DNA from: JBEINZ01 sp040377825
GTDB taxonomy: Bacteria > Pseudomonadota > Alphaproteobacteria > Rhizobiales > Ancalomicrobiaceae
DNA length: 15,826 bases
Direction of reading: 5' to 3'
Assembly (NCBI GenBank): GCA_040377825.1
Contig: JBEINZ010000040.1
Coordinates: 1 to 15,826 of the forward strand
Shown: positions 13,630-15,826 of the stretch, in pieces
Layout: each line of letters starts with the position of its first letter
How positions within the stretch are numbered: position 1 is the first letter of the stretch
The notes under the pieces: model-generated
Databases searched by the model: none
What the model was told of the DNA's origin: nothing
What the model saw: the letters and a program-made list of their open reading frames with translations, nothing else
Position numbers and translations under genes: made by a program

Positions 13630-14724
13630 TTGAACATCATTCCGACCAAGCCGACCGACCCGGCCGACCGCTCGGGCGACGGCGCCGCCATTCGACCGAC
13701 ATCGCCCCTGCCCGAGGGCCATCCGCCCGTCAATTTCGGCCGCATCGGCGTCTTGCTGGTCAATCTGGGGACCCCGGACGCCACGGACTATTGGTCGATG
13801 CGCCGATATTTGAAGGAGTTCCTGTCCGACCGCCGCGTCATCGAGACCCCGCGCATCATCTGGTGGCCGCTGCTGAACGGCATTATCCTGACGACGCGTC
13901 CGGGCCGCAAGGGCAAGGACTACGATACGATCTGGAACCAAGAGTTGAACGAGGGGCCGCTTCGAACATTCACTCGCAGCCAATCGGAGAAGGTCGCCGC
14001 ATCGCTTTCGGGTGTTTCCGACAGGCTCGTCGTCGACTGGGCCATGCGATACGGCAACCCGTCGATCGCAAGTCGCATTGAGGCCCTACAAAAGCAGGGC
14101 TGCGAGCGGATCCTGGTTTTCCCGCTTTATCCGCAATATGCGGCGGCGACCACGGCGACCGTCAACGACAAGGTCTTCGATGCCCTAAAGGCGCTTCGCT
14201 GGCAACCGGCACTGCGCACCGTGCCGCCCTATCACGATGATCCAGTCTATATCGAGGCACTGGCCGAAAGTCTCAAGGCGAGCCTCGCCGGTCTAGATTG
14301 GGCACCGGATGTCATCCTCGCTTCGTTTCATGGCATCCCAAAGGAATATTTCGACAAGGGCGATCCTTATCATTGCCATTGCGCGAAGACGACGCGGCTC
14401 CTGCGCGAGGTGACCGGCTATTCCAAGGACCAGCTGCGCATGACCTTTCAATCACGGTTCGGTCCGGCCGAATGGTTGCAGCCTTATACCGACAAAACCG
14501 TTGAAGCATTGGCCAAGCAAGGCGTGAAGAACCTCGCCGTCATCACACCCGGCTTCGTGACCGATTGCTTGGAAACGCTTGAAGAAATCGCGGGAGAGAA
14601 CGCGGAAATTTTTCATCATGCGGGTGGCATGAACTTCCATGCGGTGCCATGCCTCAACGATAGCGAAATCGGTATCCGCGTTCTTGAAGCGGTGACCCGG
14701 CGGGAACTTTCGGGCTGGGTTTGA
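13630..14724 (+). CDS. hemH: Ferrochelatase
   Basis: Inserts Fe2+ into protoporphyrin IX, the last step of protoheme synthesis; soluble or membrane-associated. 364 aa. Family features: GVLLVNLGTPD (41-50), the WAMRYGNPSI stretch, FPLYPQYAAATTATV (164-178), catalytic H234 in ASFHGIPK, and the conserved acid E315 in DCLETLEEI. The segment GDPYHCHCAKTT (244-255) and Cys341 contribute several cysteines, but I cannot say whether an iron-sulfur cluster is bound. The start is TTG at 13630: GAGG lies 6 nt upstream, and no ATG or GTG exists between it and the conserved core. This gives a Pro/Asp-rich N-terminal extension of about 35 residues. It stands alone here, divergent from the 5'-nucleotidase and followed after 83 nt by the SPFH gene. 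Confidence 0.96.
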   Translation: MNIIPTKPTDPADRSGDGAAIRPTSPLPEGHPPVNFGRIGVLLVNLGTPDATDYWSMRRYLKEFLSDRRVIETPRIIWWPLLNGIILTTRPGRKGKDYDTIWNQELNEGPLRTFTRSQSEKVAASLSGVSDRLVVDWAMRYGNPSIASRIEALQKQGCERILVFPLYPQYAAATTATVNDKVFDALKALRWQPALRTVPPYHDDPVYIEALAESLKASLAGLDWAPDVILASFHGIPKEYFDKGDPYHCHCAKTTRLLREVTGYSKDQLRMTFQSRFGPAEWLQPYTDKTVEALAKQGVKNLAVITPGFVTDCLETLEEIAGENAEIFHHAGGMNFHAVPCLNDSEIGIRVLEAVTRRELSGWV

Positions 14725-14807
14725 ACGGTCGGCCGAAATTTGCAGCTGTCACAGACGGCGGTTAACTTACAACAGCGATAAAATCATCTCATTGTGGGGA
14801 GCCGTTC

Positions 14808-15785
14808 ATGAATTTTACCTTGCAGGCCATCGACATCATCATCATTGCGATCGTTGTCGTCGCGATCCTCGTGGTCTTCGCCGGGATCAAGGCGGTGCCG
14901 CAGGGATCGCATTGGACCGTGGAACGCTTCGGCAAATATACGCGGACGCTGAAGCCGGGCCTCAATCTCATCGTGCCATTCATCGACACGATCGGCGCGA
15001 AGCTGTCCGTAATGGAGCTCGTGCTGCCCGTTCCGACCCAGGAGGTCATCACCAAGGATAACGCGACCGTGGCGGTCGATGGTGTCGCCTTCTACCAGGT
15101 GCTCGACGCCGCACGTGCCGCCTACGAGGTGCAAAACCTCGAGAACGCAATCTTGAATCTGGTCATGACCAACATCCGGACCGTCATGGGTTCGATGGAT
15201 CTCGACCAACTGCTTTCCCACCGCGACGAAATCAACGTCCGCCTTCTCTCGGTGGTGGACGCGGCCGCGACATCCTGGGGCATCAAGGCGAGCCGGATCG
15301 AGATCAAGGACATCATCCCGCCGGCGGATCTCGTGGCCTCGATGGGGCGCCAGATGAAGGCGGAGCGAGACAAGCGCGCCGCCGTGCTGGAGGCCGAGGG
15401 GCTTCGGCAATCCGAGGTGCTGCGCGCGGAAGGCCAGAAGCAGGCGCTGATCCTGGAAGCCGAAGGCCGCCGCGAGGCTGCGTTCCGCGACGCGGACGCG
15501 CGCGAACGCCTCGCGGAAGCCGAAGCGAAGGCGACCCTCATGGTCTCCGAAGCGATCGCCAAGGGCGACCTTCAGGCGGTCAACTACTTCGTGGCCCAAA
15601 AGTACATCGAAGCGTTCAAGGCGCTGGCGAGCGCGCCGAACCAAAAGGTGATCATGCTGCCGATCGAAACCTCTTCGATTATCGGCTCGATCGGCGGCAT
15701 CGCCGAACTCGCCCGCGCCGCGCTTACCGAAACCGAGGCCAAGAACGCCCGGCGCGGCGTCGGCGTCCCCAATGTCGGCGGTTAA
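14808..15785 (+). CDS. SPFH/Band 7 membrane protein, QmcA/stomatin-like
   Basis: 325-aa membrane-anchored scaffold protein. One N-terminal transmembrane segment (about 8-28), then the band 7/SPFH domain beginning GIKAVPQGSHWTVERFGKYTRTLKPGLNLIVPFID, through DNATVAVDGVAFYQVLD and ASRIEIKDIIPP. A long charged coiled coil (about 175-255, AERDKRAAVLEAEG and EGQKQALILEAEG repeats) and a C-terminal FKALASAPNQKVIMLP region follow, as in QmcA and bacterial stomatins. Family members form large membrane-bound oligomers; their job is membrane microdomain organisation or protease control. A NfeD-type partner is normally encoded next and would lie beyond the right edge (inference). The ATG has GGGGAG 6 nt upstream. 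Confidence 0.92.
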   Translation: MNFTLQAIDIIIIAIVVVAILVVFAGIKAVPQGSHWTVERFGKYTRTLKPGLNLIVPFIDTIGAKLSVMELVLPVPTQEVITKDNATVAVDGVAFYQVLDAARAAYEVQNLENAILNLVMTNIRTVMGSMDLDQLLSHRDEINVRLLSVVDAAATSWGIKASRIEIKDIIPPADLVASMGRQMKAERDKRAAVLEAEGLRQSEVLRAEGQKQALILEAEGRREAAFRDADARERLAEAEAKATLMVSEAIAKGDLQAVNYFVAQKYIEAFKALASAPNQKVIMLPIETSSIIGSIGGIAELARAALTETEAKNARRGVGVPNVGG

Positions 15786-15790
15786 AGGCG

Positions 15791-15826
15791 CGGACAGGGG
15801 CTTGGCGGACAGGGGCTTGGCGGACA
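15791..15826. repeat. 15-bp tandem repeat, cut by the window edge
   Basis: CGGACAGGGGCTTGG is repeated exactly at 15791-15805 and 15806-15820 and begins again at 15821-15826. It starts 5 nt after the SPFH stop codon. The array length is unknown because the window ends. A unit of 15 keeps reading frame, so it could also be tolerated inside a downstream gene. Confidence 0.85.

Overview
The window comes from a GC-rich alphaproteobacterium, most likely a member of the Hyphomicrobiales (Rhizobiales). The reasons are a bacterial homospermidine synthase whose active-site numbering matches the Blastochloris viridis enzyme as I remember it, a long structured leader in front of an alphaproteobacterial-type ornithine decarboxylase, a zinc-uptake operon linked to a COG0523 GTPase and a WD40 protein, and an intergenic palindromic repeat of a kind common in this order. 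Finer taxonomy cannot be read from the sequence. I see no rRNA, tRNA, CRISPR array, transposase or phage gene.

Left part (1-2090): the 3'-truncated gene of a secreted DUF1007 protein (minus), a LysR regulator (minus), and a small DoxX-family membrane protein transcribed divergently from it.

Polyamine block (2216-6338, plus): a leader of about 600 nt rich in hairpins (probably the speF RNA motif) precedes ornithine decarboxylase. A GNAT acetyltransferase and homospermidine synthase follow. Decarboxylase plus synthase gives ornithine -> putrescine -> homospermidine. The GNAT gene carries an in-frame copy of a 118-bp palindromic repeat, adding about 40 residues.

Zinc block (11620 down to 6433, minus): a sigma70-like promoter whose -10 lies inside a Zur-box-like palindrome is followed by a His-rich small membrane protein, znuC, znuB, znuA, a COG0523 zinc metallochaperone GTPase and a WD40 protein. 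Gaps are short and znuC/znuB overlap by ATGA, so this reads as one zinc-starvation operon. Its 3' end meets homospermidine synthase at a large inverted repeat that could terminate both strands.

Right part: a secreted 5'-nucleotidase-family phosphohydrolase (minus), ferrochelatase hemH (plus, TTG start) and a QmcA/stomatin-like SPFH membrane protein, followed by a 15-bp tandem repeat at the window edge.

Four copies of one two-hairpin repeat (about 119 bp) occur: inside the GNAT gene, twice around the Zur promoter, and upstream of the 5'-nucleotidase. The points most worth a second look are the repeat-derived protein segment, the repeats bracketing the Zur promoter, the His-rich tail-anchored protein, and the decarboxylase leader with its possible leader peptide.
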